Origin: Phoronis australis
Taxonomy: Eukaryota > Phoronida > Phoronidae
Length of the DNA: 25,909 bases
Assembly: GCA_002633005.1 (NCBI GenBank)
Contig: NMRA01000972.1
Span: forward strand, 56,992 to 82,900
Direction: 5' to 3'
Part shown: piece after piece, positions 1 through 12,100 of the stretch
Position numbering within the stretch: position 1 is the stretch's first letter
How the letters are laid out: every line of letters starts with the position of its first letter
Position numbers and translations under genes: made by a program
Notes under the pieces: generated by a model
The model's input: only the letters and a program-made list of their open reading frames with translations
What the model was told of the DNA's origin: nothing
Database searches by the model: none

Positions 1-3
1 GGG

Positions 4-23
4 GGGGGCTCGTTCGAGCCCCC
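4..23. repeat. G/C-rich perfect hairpin at window edge
   Basis: A nine-base arm of five G followed by CTCG at 4-12 is repeated as its reverse complement at 15-23, with two bases between. It sits in a G-run followed by C-runs (to about 38). It may be a low-complexity repeat end or an assembly edge. No tRNA fold could be drawn around it. Confidence 0.5.
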
Positions 24-2150
24 GAGCCCACCCCCCCCTTGATGCGTTCATGCTCTTTCATTTTCCGCGTACACCATCTAGATTATGACTTAAGTTACGT
101 CAGTTAAGTTTGCAAAAGCATGCTTTTTATGTTCATCAGATCTAAATATACTGGTTGATCTCATCGTTGATTGATCAATGACGAACCAAAATTTCAAAGT
201 TGTTCACCAGAGTTTAACGAGAACGGAGGCTAGATGCGAGACTATCACCCATACGAGTCAGCAGCGACACCTAGCGCCCTGGCTTACGTTAAAGTAGTCA
301 TAACAGAGACCGTAGAGAGGGAAAAAAATCTCCTAGAGAAATCCCATGGGCCGGCCAGTGGGGTTCATTGTTGTTTCATGGACCGTAGAGACGTCTAGCG
401 GGCGTGTGTGCAATAAACATACATGGCAAGATATGACGGCTCCCTTCGGTAAAAAACAACGGTGCTTTTTGAATTGCCTACGGCTACAGCAACAGTTATT
501 GAAAATTAGTGACTAATCTTTTTTGCTTCCCAGTGATTAAGATAGATGATGTTGACCATTGAAACAATGACGTTTTTGCGTGAAACTGTTGCCGGTCAAC
601 CAGTGATGGGCTAGGTGATTTGAACTTAATGTCTTTACTGTTCCCTGCATTTGATCGCTTATACAGAAAATTATCGTAACTGGTTTGCGAGATTTTGGAA
701 ACTACTGATTAGTTTATTTTATGCACCACTTTCTTTCATTTCTTTCTGCAATCTTAACACATTCAGACCTAAAGACAATTATATTTTCTTATTACTATTT
801 TTTACAAATTTTAGTATTGTCATATTATCATATATTTGTTTTTCTCTATACTTTATTATTTATTCATTATTTATATATATTATTTATTTATTGATTTTAT
901 TTATTGGTGATAACTTATTTAAATTATTTCTTGTGATCCCATGATACAATCAATGTCAATAATCTATATCATATGGTAGTAATGAACACCCCTAAAACAT
1001 TGTTCAATGTGCAGTAATGGTTGCATTGTGTTGCTCCTGTTTACAAATCATTGACTCGCGCTGATATTTTGTATACGCAGTTCAAGTTCACTTATGTGAT
1101 TATAATTTGGACACTACTGCAGCATTTTTTCTGCATCCACAATATTTTTCTGGTCTGTCAATTACTTTTTCAAAGTGACTTTACAGATTCTGATGAAACT
1201 TCACACTGTTTAAATTTATGGCTGGGATACATCATCACCACTTCATTTTTGTACGTATTTAAGTGCTGTGATATCCCCTTTTCAACGAAATCATGCTTGT
1301 CCAAAGTTATTGTCAAAATGGCTTAACAATGTTTAACGGACAACGACACAAAGATATGTGGCGGAGACGCATCGCTTTTTGTGCAATTTTGACTGCAGTT
1401 TGAGATGCACAATTTCATTTTCTATCATGGCATGGACTTCAGGGCATAATAAATATTAATTGCATGGTTTGGTAACCTGCTTGATAATTTGGGGGTCTAG
1501 TGCCCGGTTGCATGAAACAGTCCCAAATTGCGACTCCACTATGCTACCTAAATCTACTGCGTATTTGTGAGTTTTGTATGTTGAATTCTCAATATTATGG
1601 AAAATACATGGGGAAGTGTTGAACGAAATGCTCCTTTAAATGCATTTTTTTGCGCGACATTGGTGGGTACTTTGGTAGAGTATGTCTACAAAAACCCGTT
1701 ACACTCACTAATAATGTTATTTGTTTTGATTTTTTTGTTTGAGACAGATCTCAAAATCATCAAGTCTGGAAATAAGTTATCCTTGTGCTATTTACTTTCA
1801 TAGTATTCACTTTACACGCCGATGAATATTTAGGTCTTATTATGCCTGAACAATCGGCTGATAGATAAGTTAATAAAATGTGACTTGATAAAACGACTTG
1901 TTTCCAGTCAGGTTAAGAGAACTTGTTGACATCAGAAAATAATTTCCCTTAGATGGAATGTGTATTTAATAGGCATCTCTATTCCGTTGTATTTAAGCAG
2001 ACATACATTATATGTTTTTGATGGACTGCAAGCAAGTATACCACCCCTGAGTGATTTTTCCCCCTACCCGGTTATTACCAGTTTCACTGACCACACCCCA
2101 CGCCACCCCCAGTCGCTACCCATATTAGATCCCACCAGGCATCTTTACAG
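24..2150. other. Non-coding stretch, no gene supported
   Basis: This stretch is AT-rich with no splice-bounded reading frame on either strand. The open frame at 651-944 is a run of F, L, I and Y codons caused by T-rich sequence and starts with a non-ATG codon, so I do not call it a gene. Around 1505-1530 a short piece (GGTTGCATGAAACAGT) resembles the ends of common invertebrate MITE-like repeats. C-rich sequence occupies about 2040-2110. Confidence 0.5.
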
Positions 2151-2201
2151 GGGGTTCACACTTCCCTGCTCGAGAGTAGCATATTGTATGGTGTGAACCC
2201 C
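2151..2201. repeat. 11-bp perfect hairpin
   Basis: GGGGTTCACAC at 2151-2161 is exactly reverse-complementary to 2191-2201, with a 29-base loop. It lies in C-rich sequence and has no gene attached. It could be a small inverted-repeat element or the ends of one. Confidence 0.6.
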
Positions 2202-2639
2202 TAAATCTTGCAATATCTATATCTACCCACCCTCTAATCGCCCAAATCCACTCAGACAACGCTGATTAGTCACCCCCTGCCATTCCCTGTTTATGATGTA
2301 TTTCTGATTTTTTTCTTCATTTATTCAATTTTCTACCTATATGTACATTTTTCCAGTTCACCGCTCAATAAATTCTCAATATTTTTAAATAAGAACAGTT
2401 TACAACTTTGAATTCGACGTCTCGCGTACTTCGTCGGCGCACACCCTCCCCGCTAGGTGACGCCACGGTCAATGACAAAATAATGGCAGCGGCTAAAGTG
2501 AATAGTCTTGTTAACGTCTTTGGTCATAAACCATACGCTGGATTAAAAAATATGAATTTTCTCTGCAGGCGTGTCTTTCTTCCAAAGCAACATGAGGACA
2601 GTTTTATTCCCCAAACATTTATATATGGACACATTATGC

Positions 2640-3420
2640 AGTCATCCTCGTCCGTGGGTCCGACCGTCCGTCTTCCCGTCCCGCGTCCGGAGTCCGGCGT
2701 CCGCTGCTCTCACTCCAAAACCCTTTGATGTATGTTCATGAAATTTTGAACATGTGTTTCTTTTATAAATGGGACGGCACATGAGCGAACATTCAGACGG
2801 ATCCGACTATCGGTGTGCCCCCTAGTGGGAATTTTAGTTTTTTACGTGTAAGTCGTATTTTCGAAGGTTTTCAACGGATTTTCATAAAATTTACAGTAGC
2901 ATATAAGCATGTATTACTGAGACGACGCTATCCTCTCGTTTTCGGACGGATTTGTCGTATTTTGCGCTACTTAGAGGCCATTTTTACTGTTTTCGAGTCT
3001 GCTTTTGGCGTCCGCTCCTTTATCAACAAAACCACTCTAATGATCTGATTCTGAAAATTGACGTATATGTTCTTTGTGAGGAGGGTAGATGGCGATGATT
3101 TTCCGACGATTTCGACTGTTGTGGCGTCCCGTAGTGGCAGTTTTGTTTTTTACGCCCGCATAGCAGGATCTTTATTAAATTTACCAATTTTATTTATATG
3201 AAGCTGACAACGGACGAGGATGACTTTCAGATGATTCCGGCAAACACTGTTTCCTCTAGTGGCAATTTCCTTTGTTTCTCTGAAGTTCCTTAACAGATTT
3301 TTATGAAATTTGGTAAATACCATTATTCTATTTAAAGGATGACATATTCCCGTTTTAGTATGGATTCGACGTATTTTGAGCCATCTAGTTGCTATTTTTA
3401 TGATACAAATGAGCACCCCT
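2640..3420. repeat. Decayed dispersed repeat with GTCC-rich head
   Basis: The block starts with a (C)GTCC-rich tract (about 2648-2705), followed by three related segments starting near 2818, 3126 and 3250. Each opens with CTAGTGG or CGTAGTGG and a T-rich run, and then carries a motif like GATTTT[C/T]AT[A/G]AAATTT. The segments at about 2952 and 3367 also match each other around GTATTTTG and the TAGAGGCCATTTTTA / TAGTTGCTATTTTTA stretch. This looks like an old repeat unit, partly duplicated and diverged. Open frames crossing it are taken as chance. Confidence 0.5.
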
Positions 3421-6400
3421 AGAAGCACACCGTTTGCGATGCATTCGTGGGCGCGTTCCAGTGCCCGCGTTGCTTTTGTTATCCTTAGTGTGTCCGAGCG
3501 ATACTGCCACGAAACTAAGCCGCCGCAACAGTTAAACGCCATGAGCCTGGACTGAAACAATAATTACATGTCATTTCCTTTCAAGCCTAGAAAACCATTT
3601 TAATTAAGATGAGATCGATTTCATGATGATAAATACTCTAAATCAAAAGTTGATTTTAAGGTGCGGTTTTTTGGACATCTAAAAATTTCTAAATGGAAGT
3701 TTTTGTTTTTATGTAATGTTCGTTTAATTGGGAAGGCAGCACTCAATATATACTAGACAAAATTAATCCAGCGCACGAAGGCGAGATCACACCTTGTGAA
3801 TGAACTTTTTTCACAACAGTTTACCACATTCGCATTGTTGGTTTACAAACGCCGTTTACTTTGTACAGTGTAGTCGTTTATGTGAACGTTACGTATGGCA
3901 CTTTGAAGACCTTTGCCAGAACTTGGCGAAAACACAAGACCACCGTGACGCAAAGATTCGCGATATACCGCCATGTGTTACAAGAGAAATACGTGATCAC
4001 GCTAGCTTCCTCTTGCGTGATTTTTGCATCTACGGAACTCGGACCTTGTTCTAGAATAGTGTACCTCAATCGCCATCGTGTAAACAGCATTTAGCGGAAA
4101 TTTGCTTACGTTTGCATTATTATCATGAAGGAGGTTCATGATCAAATGCCATATGGAAGATTATTGACCTCGCGGCGGATACTTAATTATGTTTACACGA
4201 TTTACTAATCCAGCGAGGACGTTTTGTCATAGTCGTGTTTTTGGACAATTGTCTCCTGAGGAGATTTTAAGTCCCTTGAACTCCCTGTAAATGTAGATCC
4301 GTTACTATGGCAAAATTTTTTTGTGATCGGAGTGCTTTTGAGCGATCAATAAAAGAGTGAATTTTAGAAGCTGATTATAGTACATGTAACTCGTTGTTAC
4401 ACGCCTTGTTGACACCAAAGCATGATGCAAACTCTGCTCATGACTCACCAAGAAACTCAAAATGAATTGTGGTAGATTCTACTTGACAGGAAAAACTGCG
4501 AAATCAGTACAGAAAATATTTATTGCCACACATTCACAGTTCAAAAAGTTTGTTGTCCACACAGACTGTTAAACCAAATAGATACACACATGAAAAAGTG
4601 CTACTAGTGCCATTAAAGGTACACAATCGGGCCGGAAAACAAAACGTATTTTTGTTAATTTGATAAGTTTAGACGTCTTGCAGTTAGTGGCTTTAAACTG
4701 AGCTACAAAACAGTTGTGTTTTGTGGTTCTATAAGAGATCTCCGACTTCTTAAGTTTGCTTCCAGTAGTTTACTGAAATCGAGGCAGTGATCCCATTAGA
4801 TGTTAGCAGTGCAGTGCAGTGGTAATTACCGAAGCGGGCGATGATGCTGATCAAAGCCGGCGTAAAAAAACCCAAGGGCTAACCCTCTGAGTGTATGAAG
4901 CCGCGTAAACTCTTTGGCATACATGGAAGCATATATGTACGAAATCCCGCGCTTTGCTGCGAGTTAAGTTACATATTTTCAATAATATCGAGCATTTTAT
5001 TCAGGTCTTGTTAGACCGCCGGGTGGATTTGTATTATTCTTTCATTTTCCATGTTTACTCTAGATTAATTCTAAAGGTTAAACATTAAAGCATATTTAAA
5101 GTACTTAATGTCAATGTTTTTGTAATTAACCGATTGACCTCCTCACCGAGTATCAATAATTTTCGTATAATCTCGGCCAAAAGGAAATACAAAACTCGCT
5201 TTCGAAAATGACCAAATCCGGTTTGAAAACCTGATAATCTGGCAGTTATAACCGCTAAGCTATGAACTTGTTATTACCTGTGTTCTGTGCCTTGGGAGGT
5301 TACTGCCTGAATTTTAAAAATAAGTACATTTAAGCTGGGCACTGTGTAAGCGTGCGAGTAAGGTGTGACACGGACCGACTGCCTGAAAGTCACGTGATCG
5401 ACTAAAGCGAGATCGACAGTCATTGGCATCACAGAAATCTGAAGAAATTAAAAGTACAGAAAAACATCCAAATAAGGAAACCAAGCATTTTTTCTCGTGG
5501 AAAAATTCCGAACAACTGTTGTCCGAGGTGAAAGTTGCATAATTCTCCTCGTATTTGGGCATTGCTGTTCATGGCTCCTCTTTGTCGGTTATGTCACTTT
5601 AAATGGCATAAGAAAACAGATTTTTGAAGGGGTAAAAACCGATACGCGCATTTGAAACACACATTTAAGACGTACATAATACCAAACTTTACAAGTGCGT
5701 AATTCCCTAATGACTCGCTGAAGACCTCCGTGAACAAATCACTATGGAAAAGTCTTTGTTCTTCTTATTTCGTGTTAAGCTTAAGTCAGAAATTTCGCCT
5801 TACGCTCCCACAACTGTTTAATGAATTGAAATGTGATTATACACAACATCAATTCAATTAGTTTATATAAATTATTGCTATTGGCCATATGTTAACAACT
5901 TAAAAATTGAAAAAAATACAGTAAAAGCGCGCAAGACAAGCTGTCTGACTTAAGCTTTTCCCTGACCCCTCAGGAAAAGAAATTTCAGCAACTTTAATTT
6001 GTGCGCTGTGGTTGTCGCTCAATTATCACTTCGTTACGAGATATGCCAAACAGACTAAGATCAGAGACACACTTGGGACTTTGTAGTTTGAACCTGCAAC
6101 GAAAGAAACGTTCTTAGAGTCTGAAATTATACCTGAACGTGGGTGAAAGAAAACGCACAAAACAACGTGAGGTGTTCGACACTTAAAGATTACCAATGAT
6201 TTCAGTTAATTTTTCTGTCAATTTTTACGTTTTCTACTTCATTCAAGTTGCCACGGAACATAACTCTAACCCAAACATTTCGTTAATTATTGAACGTATG
6301 AAACGTAATCCATCGCCAGTTTGATGCCCTGTTTATGAGCACTTGGCCTCGCAAGAGCACGTAATGTCAGACAGCGCACCATGTGATCTCAGTGCCCATC

Positions 6401-6773
6401 ACACCCAGGTCAAAATCAGTGAACCTGCTGCGTTCGCCCGCATGCAAACTAAAACATCGGAATTTCCCAGATGTTTGCGGACCGGGTAATTTGGTTACGA
6501 ATCTACTGATGAGAATCTCAAGGTTCTATCATGGAGAAATGTGAGTGAAATTAGCAACATTATTCGAAAAAAATCATTCTAAGACTTGAAAATCGTTTAA
6601 TGTTCTTTTTAAAGATTACTCAAAAGAAACTTCAACATAGAAAAGTACAGTGAAATGTTTAATTATAATTAAAAATGTAAGAAAAATAGACCTTTTTAAA
6701 TACTTCAGGAAGTCGATTTTTAGAACATGGCATTTCTGTGTGTATGTGAGATACACTCAGCACCACTGCTTAC
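3421..6773. other. Non-coding, probable intron of the minus-strand gene
   Basis: Apart from one copy of the dispersed repeat at 3991-4045, nothing could be supported. I looked on the minus strand for a donor-bounded, cysteine-rich phase-1 exon to follow the last recognised exon and found none convincing. The next exon is therefore either outside the window or too divergent to recognise by eye. Open frames at 3150-3560, 3800-4094 and 5314-5562 lack splice-site or domain support. Confidence 0.5.
3991..4045. repeat. Dispersed repeat family, copy A
   Basis: This segment carries the core GCATCTACGGAACTCGGACC preceded by a TTGCGTGATTTT block. It matches copies at 8885-8943 and 13303-13337 well above chance, so it belongs to a low-copy dispersed family, possibly SINE- or MITE-like. 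No terminal repeats or target duplication could be drawn. Confidence 0.55.
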
Positions 6774-6860
6774 CATTTTGACACTTTCCCTTCACACAGA
6801 TGGCGTTGACGTTGATGCCTTTGCAGTTCATATCGCCATGGCAGGTGTCCCCAATGGCAC
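6774..6860 (-). CDS. Exon 7: partial cysteine module (gene continues)
   Basis: This 87-base exon on the minus strand encodes 28 whole residues starting AIGDTC. It begins after an AAAAG acceptor (weak pyrimidine tract) and ends at ATG|GTAAGC. It enters and leaves in phase 1, so it joins exon 6 without breaking the frame; the split codon becomes Arg. Four cysteines have spacing C-x5-C-x8-C-x4-C, matching the first half of the exon 5 module, including the shared IGDTC opening. The C-x-C and last cysteine of that module are absent, because the exon stops at KCQN plus one base. The missing half should be in a further exon, probably beyond the left edge. The exon is real if the module is real; an alternative is a decayed duplicate exon. 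Confidence 0.72.
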
Positions 6861-8612
6861 CTTTTGGTGAAATTAAAACAAATATTTAAAGTTATACTAA
6901 CAAACAGGGCACATTTTAGAAACCTGAAACAACCAATCAATGCATTATCAGCCTATATTTTTGTTTTGTTTAATTCGTTACCTTTGGGGACACCACAGTC
7001 CTTGCTTGCATTTTGCAACAAGTAGTGTACAGCAAGCTCAACAGATGACAGCACTATTGAACCTTTTACATGTGAGCCCCTATGCGTGCAGTTCTTGAAG
7101 ACATCTGTCGAGTACATACACACAAAAAACAGTGTCAAAATCGACAAACAATTTATTAACAAAAATCAAAAGCCATGTAACTTGGATAGCCTGAAAAAAG
7201 GAGGTGTCGATGAGTTGAAGAGAGTCCGGCATGGATAGGCGTTTGTGCAGCTAGTGGCGTAGCTATGGTTATCCCCGCCAGCGGACTAATACAGCGGTGC
7301 ACCTCTCCTCCCTGGTCTCCACTAACTTCCCACTTGTGCTGCTATTCCGTCGCCACCAATGTTGCACCGTCTTCCCCGCCTGATCGTCATCGAGTTTGAC
7401 CCGTCCACTCTCTGGTGCGGCTGGCGGGGTAGTCTGTATTAACGCCAAAACACATCCCTCTGAAACTGAGCCATCAGAAGCTAAATCCTTGTATTAGAAA
7501 CTGTATTACTTCAATTTGGCCTATTTTATATTACAGGTTTAAAAAGTTTCAATATTAAGCATTAGCGTCCTCGGATGTTCACCGTGTTCACATTTGTCTC
7601 CAGCTTCTCATGTAGGATTAGTCAGCTATTTTCTTTTGACTTGTTTCCGCAAATTCTTAGTTGTCTGATTCCAATTTTTTCTACACTAAATACACCTTCA
7701 CCATTTTATTCCATTATCATTATTTTAGTGGCGTCGACATGCCTTTGCCAGACTATGGTCGCCGCTGGTTTTTTGGCTGTTCGATAGTTTACACTTACTA
7801 ATTGAGGGGGGAAATCAGTGAAGTTCGCAGAGGTCAGTCTTAGAGGGAACTACATGTAAGGCCGTGGGCCGTAAGCCAAAGGAGGCCTGTGAAACGCATC
7901 TGTGACCATTTGAGAGATTTTGTTTTGACGCTTTTGATATAAAATATTGCATTTTATAAATAAAAAGTAAAATGTCCCCAATGTCTTAACGTCCAAATTT
8001 CTATATTATTGGACTTGTAAACTTGACTAATTTTGCAGAATGGCATGGTCTCCAACACATGAAAAAACTAAGAACTATAACTGCAAACATTTTAATACTG
8101 TTCTTAAGTTGTAAACAGAAATGTATCACCAAAACCAACAATGTCCCCAGATAATACACGTCTTTCACAGGTGCAATTAAGAAACACTAGTGCTTCAAAG
8201 GTTAATTGAATTTACACATGATGATTATAACGATTCATTATTTTAATTCCAGGTCGTTCATACGTTAATCTTCATAAATAACGTCTTAACAATTTGAATT
8301 AAAGCAATTCAACATTTCATTACTAGGTGAATAGTTAGCATTTTTAAATCAGTAAAATTAAAGTGAACACTACAACTTCGAGATCAAAAACCGTTTTACA
8401 TTTTTATCAAATTAGATATAACCTGACACTTGCGGTTTTGACCATCCAGAAAGAACACGTTCAAATTTTAGAATGATTGGACTAAAAGCAAATTGATTGC
8501 AGTATCAACACTAAATCAAAAAGAAACTTGTCCCTAAATACAAAACCTCTTTCTTCTGCTTTACCTATTGCTTATCAGACGATGGTCCCTTCTTTGCTGA
8601 AGCTTGCGATGA

Positions 8613-8790
8613 TCCGCCACCGCTTAGTGGGATCCAGGGGGTCAATAGGGTATGGACCCCCCTTTTCCCCTTAACTCTAGTGATATCAAATCTAGAATTT
8701 TTAAATTGTTGACTTGGATCCCCCTTCTGAAAAAGTCCTTGACCCGACCACCCTTTAAAAAGTCTTGGATCCGCCCCTACACCACCATGT
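8613..8790. repeat. GGATCC-rich repeat patch
   Basis: GATCC occurs four times within about 160 bases, usually inside C-rich runs such as TTGGATCCCCC and TTGGATCCGCCCC. A seven-base GGGGGTC arm is followed by GACCCCC. The texture is that of a decayed MITE-like element in the intron. No clear termini could be fixed. Confidence 0.4.
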
Positions 8791-8884
8791 TCTTTCGGCT
8801 TACCGTCCCCGAAACCGACTTACAACAACCAGTTGACCGGAAAGGGAGACCCCCTAGATCTAAGACATCATCGAGAAAGGCTAG

Positions 8885-8943
8885 TGGAATCACATGCTTT
8901 GCTTGAGTTTTCGCGAGATTCCTGCATCTACAGAACACAGACC
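8885..8943. repeat. Dispersed repeat family, copy B
   Basis: It shares the CTGCATCTACAGAACACAGACC core and the preceding TCGCGAGATT block with copy A at 3991-4045. It lies in intron 6, about 40 bases beyond the exon 6 donor. Confidence 0.5.
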
Positions 8944-8983
8944 GCTCGTTCAGCCGAGTGCGCTTGCGTAGGCTAATACTTAC

Positions 8984-9157
8984 GTTTTGTGCACGTGCTT
9001 CCCGAGGCTGTATGCGTGAAGTGGCAAACGCAGGTGGAAAAGACGCCGCTAAAGGTTCCGGCGTAACAAGCGTCGAAACCACACGTCAACCCCTTGGAGC
9101 CATCACAAACTTTGCCGACAGCAGAAGAGCCGGTACAGTTATTACCATGAGTGAGTG
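8984..9157 (-). CDS. Exon 6: seven-cysteine module
   Basis: This minus-strand exon of 174 bases encodes 57 whole residues. The acceptor is TTCCTACAG and the donor is AAC|GTAAGTATT, both strong. It is phase 1 at both ends, so it joins exon 5 (split codon Pro) and exon 7 (split codon Arg). Cysteines fall at exon residues 7, 17, 25, 30, 42, 44 and 55, ending in CVC and STCTK. The order C-x9-C-x7-C-x4-C-x11-C-x-C-x10-C is a stretched version of the module in exons 3 to 5. The GKVCDGSKGLTC stretch is loosely like IGFBP/Dickkopf-type cysteine domains, but this is only a resemblance. There is an N-C-T glycosylation sequon near residue 6. It has no ATG, so a plain start-to-stop ORF search misses it. 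Confidence 0.8.
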
Positions 9158-12100
9158 CTGTAGGAACACGAAAACATGCTGGTTTACGTATTACAGTACG
9201 ATATTTGACTTAATCTCAGTTGACGAGAACCCAACGCCGGCTGCCCTCGGTTTTGCGAAACCATTCGCGTTTAGGTGTTTGCTGCATCTAAATTTACCTC
9301 CAACACAACGAAGCTGTAATATCGAAATACCCTCTCTTCTATCCGTCTTCTGTATTCGAGTAAAATTGATAGAAATTCATGACAACCTTACTGATTGCTG
9401 AACAAAATCGATTCAGAAAAAAATTCACATAAGCCTTTCGACCGTAAAAGTAAGTATGCTGGGCAATCTTCAAGATTCTAATTGCTCAAGAAGCAATGCA
9501 GTATTTCTTAATATTTCTTATTATACGCATTGACATTGGGGGAACCTATAAACAGGAGATCGTTGATTGTCTCTAATAATATGTTTCATCCAAAGATCTG
9601 TACTAATCCACTTTCACACTAGCAAATTTTTGTTTCACGGGTGCTGGAATGTGGCTTGATGTGTGTGTTCAGTGCCGTCCGACTTAGAAGGCAGACACAA
9701 ATCTGGACTTCTCAACCCCAAGCCAGACGGCAGACCTGTTTTCTTCCCGCGACAAGCAGATTGCGTGATTTTTGTTTTCTATGTGTTCACCCACATGATG
9801 TCGATAGCACGCGCACAACCAAAAATGCTAACATCTTGCTCGCAATGCAATTTAATTACAAGACTGCAGAATTTAGGACGCTTTTATATACGTATTTTAA
9901 CGGCGCAGTAAGCGTGCTCCTTCCCTTAAAACAGTTATCTTATTTTAACCACTTACTATTATAAATCGGTCTCACATTTGTCCTTGTAAAACTTCATGCA
10001 ACTCTAGCCCTGGAATGCCAACTCCCGCACGTGACCTAAGTATTGTATCATAAAGGCTTGCGACCCCGAGACTTGCTGCGAGAGTTTGCACTGGAAATTT
10101 CCGGCTGCCTGCTGGATCTGAATTTTGATCGGGTGTTGGAGTTATATAATCAATCCTTATTTCATTACTTCATTTCCATTTTGACATTTTTGTTCATCAA
10201 GCGATACTCCTGTGCTACGGCTCTAGACAACTAGCCATTTCCCGGCAAAATTAGTCAACAAACCTGACAATTACATTAGCAACTCTTTATACCCGTGGCC
10301 CTGCTGAGATACAGGGAATAGTCTGGCCTTTAATATCTTTTCATTTCCAGTCTTAGAACCACTATAGACAACTTATCAAACTACATGCAAGGAGTGTTTC
10401 AACAAGACATTTTTGGGTGTTAAAATCATGTTACAATATTTTACGGAAAGAAGTGACTTTTGGTTTCTAAGTGTTTGCTCTGCAATTATGAATAAAAAAT
10501 TAAGTCCTACTAACAAGTGAGTTTATGTAACTTTCGAAAAACTACTCATATTTGCGTAGCTAAGTGTGTGTGTGTTTGTGTGTGCGTGTTCCTGTTTGCA
10601 TAAATTATTACTGTTCTCAATTGCTTCTATAATAATTAATTTGTGAAATGTTTACCTGTTGCACAAATACTTTTTTTGTTAATTCGTTTTCTGAGCAATA
10701 AATGTTACTTGCAGCATTTGTAAAAAAATCCAATCCAATACTTTGAGTTGCTGACAGTGTACATAGTATTTGGCAATTGTCCCGCACTTGACGGACTATC
10801 CCACACTTCGAATATTTTGCGCCATACCGCCACACCCTCAAAATGTCCCGCTTTTTGACACACGGCGACACTAACGTATTATCATATGCTGCTGTACTTT
10901 CGCACGTGGCCTAGCACTGTTTTCCTGTTCGACTAAAAGAAAAAAATCCGAACGTTTCATAGGGTTTTGAGGCACCCGCGAATTTGTGGCACCCGCAATT
11001 GCCTATTCGACTTAAAAACCAAAAATACCTTCGGCCGCTTTTGGGTGTAACGACTCCCATTCGATAAAATATTTTTGTATGAATGCTTGACTAAATTCTT
11101 TACAGCAACTGCGAGGGATCCATATTCTAAAATCGTGGTCTTGATATAGTAGACATCTTTGGAATGATTGAGTTTATTTCCCTAATGGTATAATTAGTCA
11201 TTTATATAACCTCTCTGGTTCATTTCCCTTTTTATGTTACTATTACACCCTGTTACTTTTCGCATGTTTTAAACCTGTCAGGTATGCAACATGATTATTT
11301 ATGAATTAAAATATGTATCATGAACCGTCAAGAACTGACGAAGGGCTTTCTATTGACATGACTCTTATGCAATTCGATTGAAAAGCAGCGGAGTTGCGAA
11401 AAGTTTTAGTGCGAGTAAATTCCAAAGCAATAACCAACGCCGAACAAACGAATGCAAACAAATGCTACACATGCGCGGCGCAACCTCAGCAGCGCGAGAT
11501 TGAAGTTGGCATTCAAGGTCTAGAGTTCTATGCTTCGATTAAGAATGATTTCTAGACTTGAGAAGAACTGGCAGGTCGTTATTGCATGAGATCAGACCCA
11601 TTAATTTGCCTGTCATGACGGTTATTTTCAGAAGCCAAGGCGCAGCGTAATCGTCAGGCTAATTTCAGTCGTTCTATTGAAACCAAGTCCAAATTAAACG
11701 AATAAACAAACGAGTAATGCAAAAGTAGATGTTTTTGAGGATATGTAGGACCTTACTTCTAAATTTTATTTTTTTTTGCAATACCGAATGCCTGAATTTG
11801 TTATTTTTATCTCTATGTAATTTTAAAATAGACATCTTGCTTGTTTAAACTAGAAAAAAATCCCAAACTCAACTCAACCGCGTGGAAATTTGCTTATTTA
11901 AGTTCTTAGATAACAGAGCAGTCACGCCAATCGAATCTCCCGCCAGGCATTTAGCACTTCCGTATGTACCCACAATTCCTTAGTTCAGAGAGACCCATAA
12001 TACGGGGTCAACGAGGTGTACATAGCATAGAAATATGCCGCAAGAAATGAAGAAAAACGTAATTTTGATCCTGAGTTTTAGCTATGCGTCCGAGTCGCTG

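Larger units (their letters stand above)
6861..8983 (-). other. Intron 6 of the cysteine-rich gene
   Basis: The intron has a GTAAGTATT donor on the exon 6 side. A GC-richer patch at about 7230-7440, containing GTGGCGTAGC, resembles a dispersed repeat. A second patch at 8613-8790 has four GGATCC/GATCC-centred motifs and a small hairpin of GGGGGTC and GACCCCC around 8636-8660. A possible extra exon at about 7002-7070 (minus) would keep phase 1 but holds one cysteine and a poor acceptor, so I left it out of the gene. Confidence 0.55.

Noticed and set aside
1-40. Possible tRNA T-arm at the left edge
   Set aside because: Hairpin geometry does not match a 5-bp stem with 7-base loop, and no other arms are present.
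651-944. 97-residue hydrophobic open frame
   Set aside because: Product of T-rich low-complexity sequence, non-ATG start, no splice or domain support.
6503-6525. CTGATGAG followed by a short hairpin
   Set aside because: The required GAAA after the stem is absent.
7002-7070. Possible extra minus-strand exon before exon 7
   Set aside because: It keeps phase 1 with a GTAACG donor, but the acceptor lacks a pyrimidine tract and only one cysteine is present.
8777-9401. Open frames at 8777-9082 (minus, other frame) and 8958-9401 (plus)
   Set aside because: They overlap exon 6 in the wrong frame or strand and lack module cysteines.
9641-9964. Overlapping plus-strand open frames and a minus-strand Cys-containing reading
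   Set aside because: Minus-strand reading has stops close on both sides and no splice sites; plus-strand frames show no domain.
10617-10871. Minus-strand 84-residue open frame with a CAG|GTAAAC donor-like end
   Set aside because: No acceptor partner, no recognisable domain, and cysteines not in module order.
11330-11400. CTGACGAAGGGC motif resembling Penelope-like terminal hammerheads
   Set aside because: No matching stem or GAAAC/GTC follows at the right distance.
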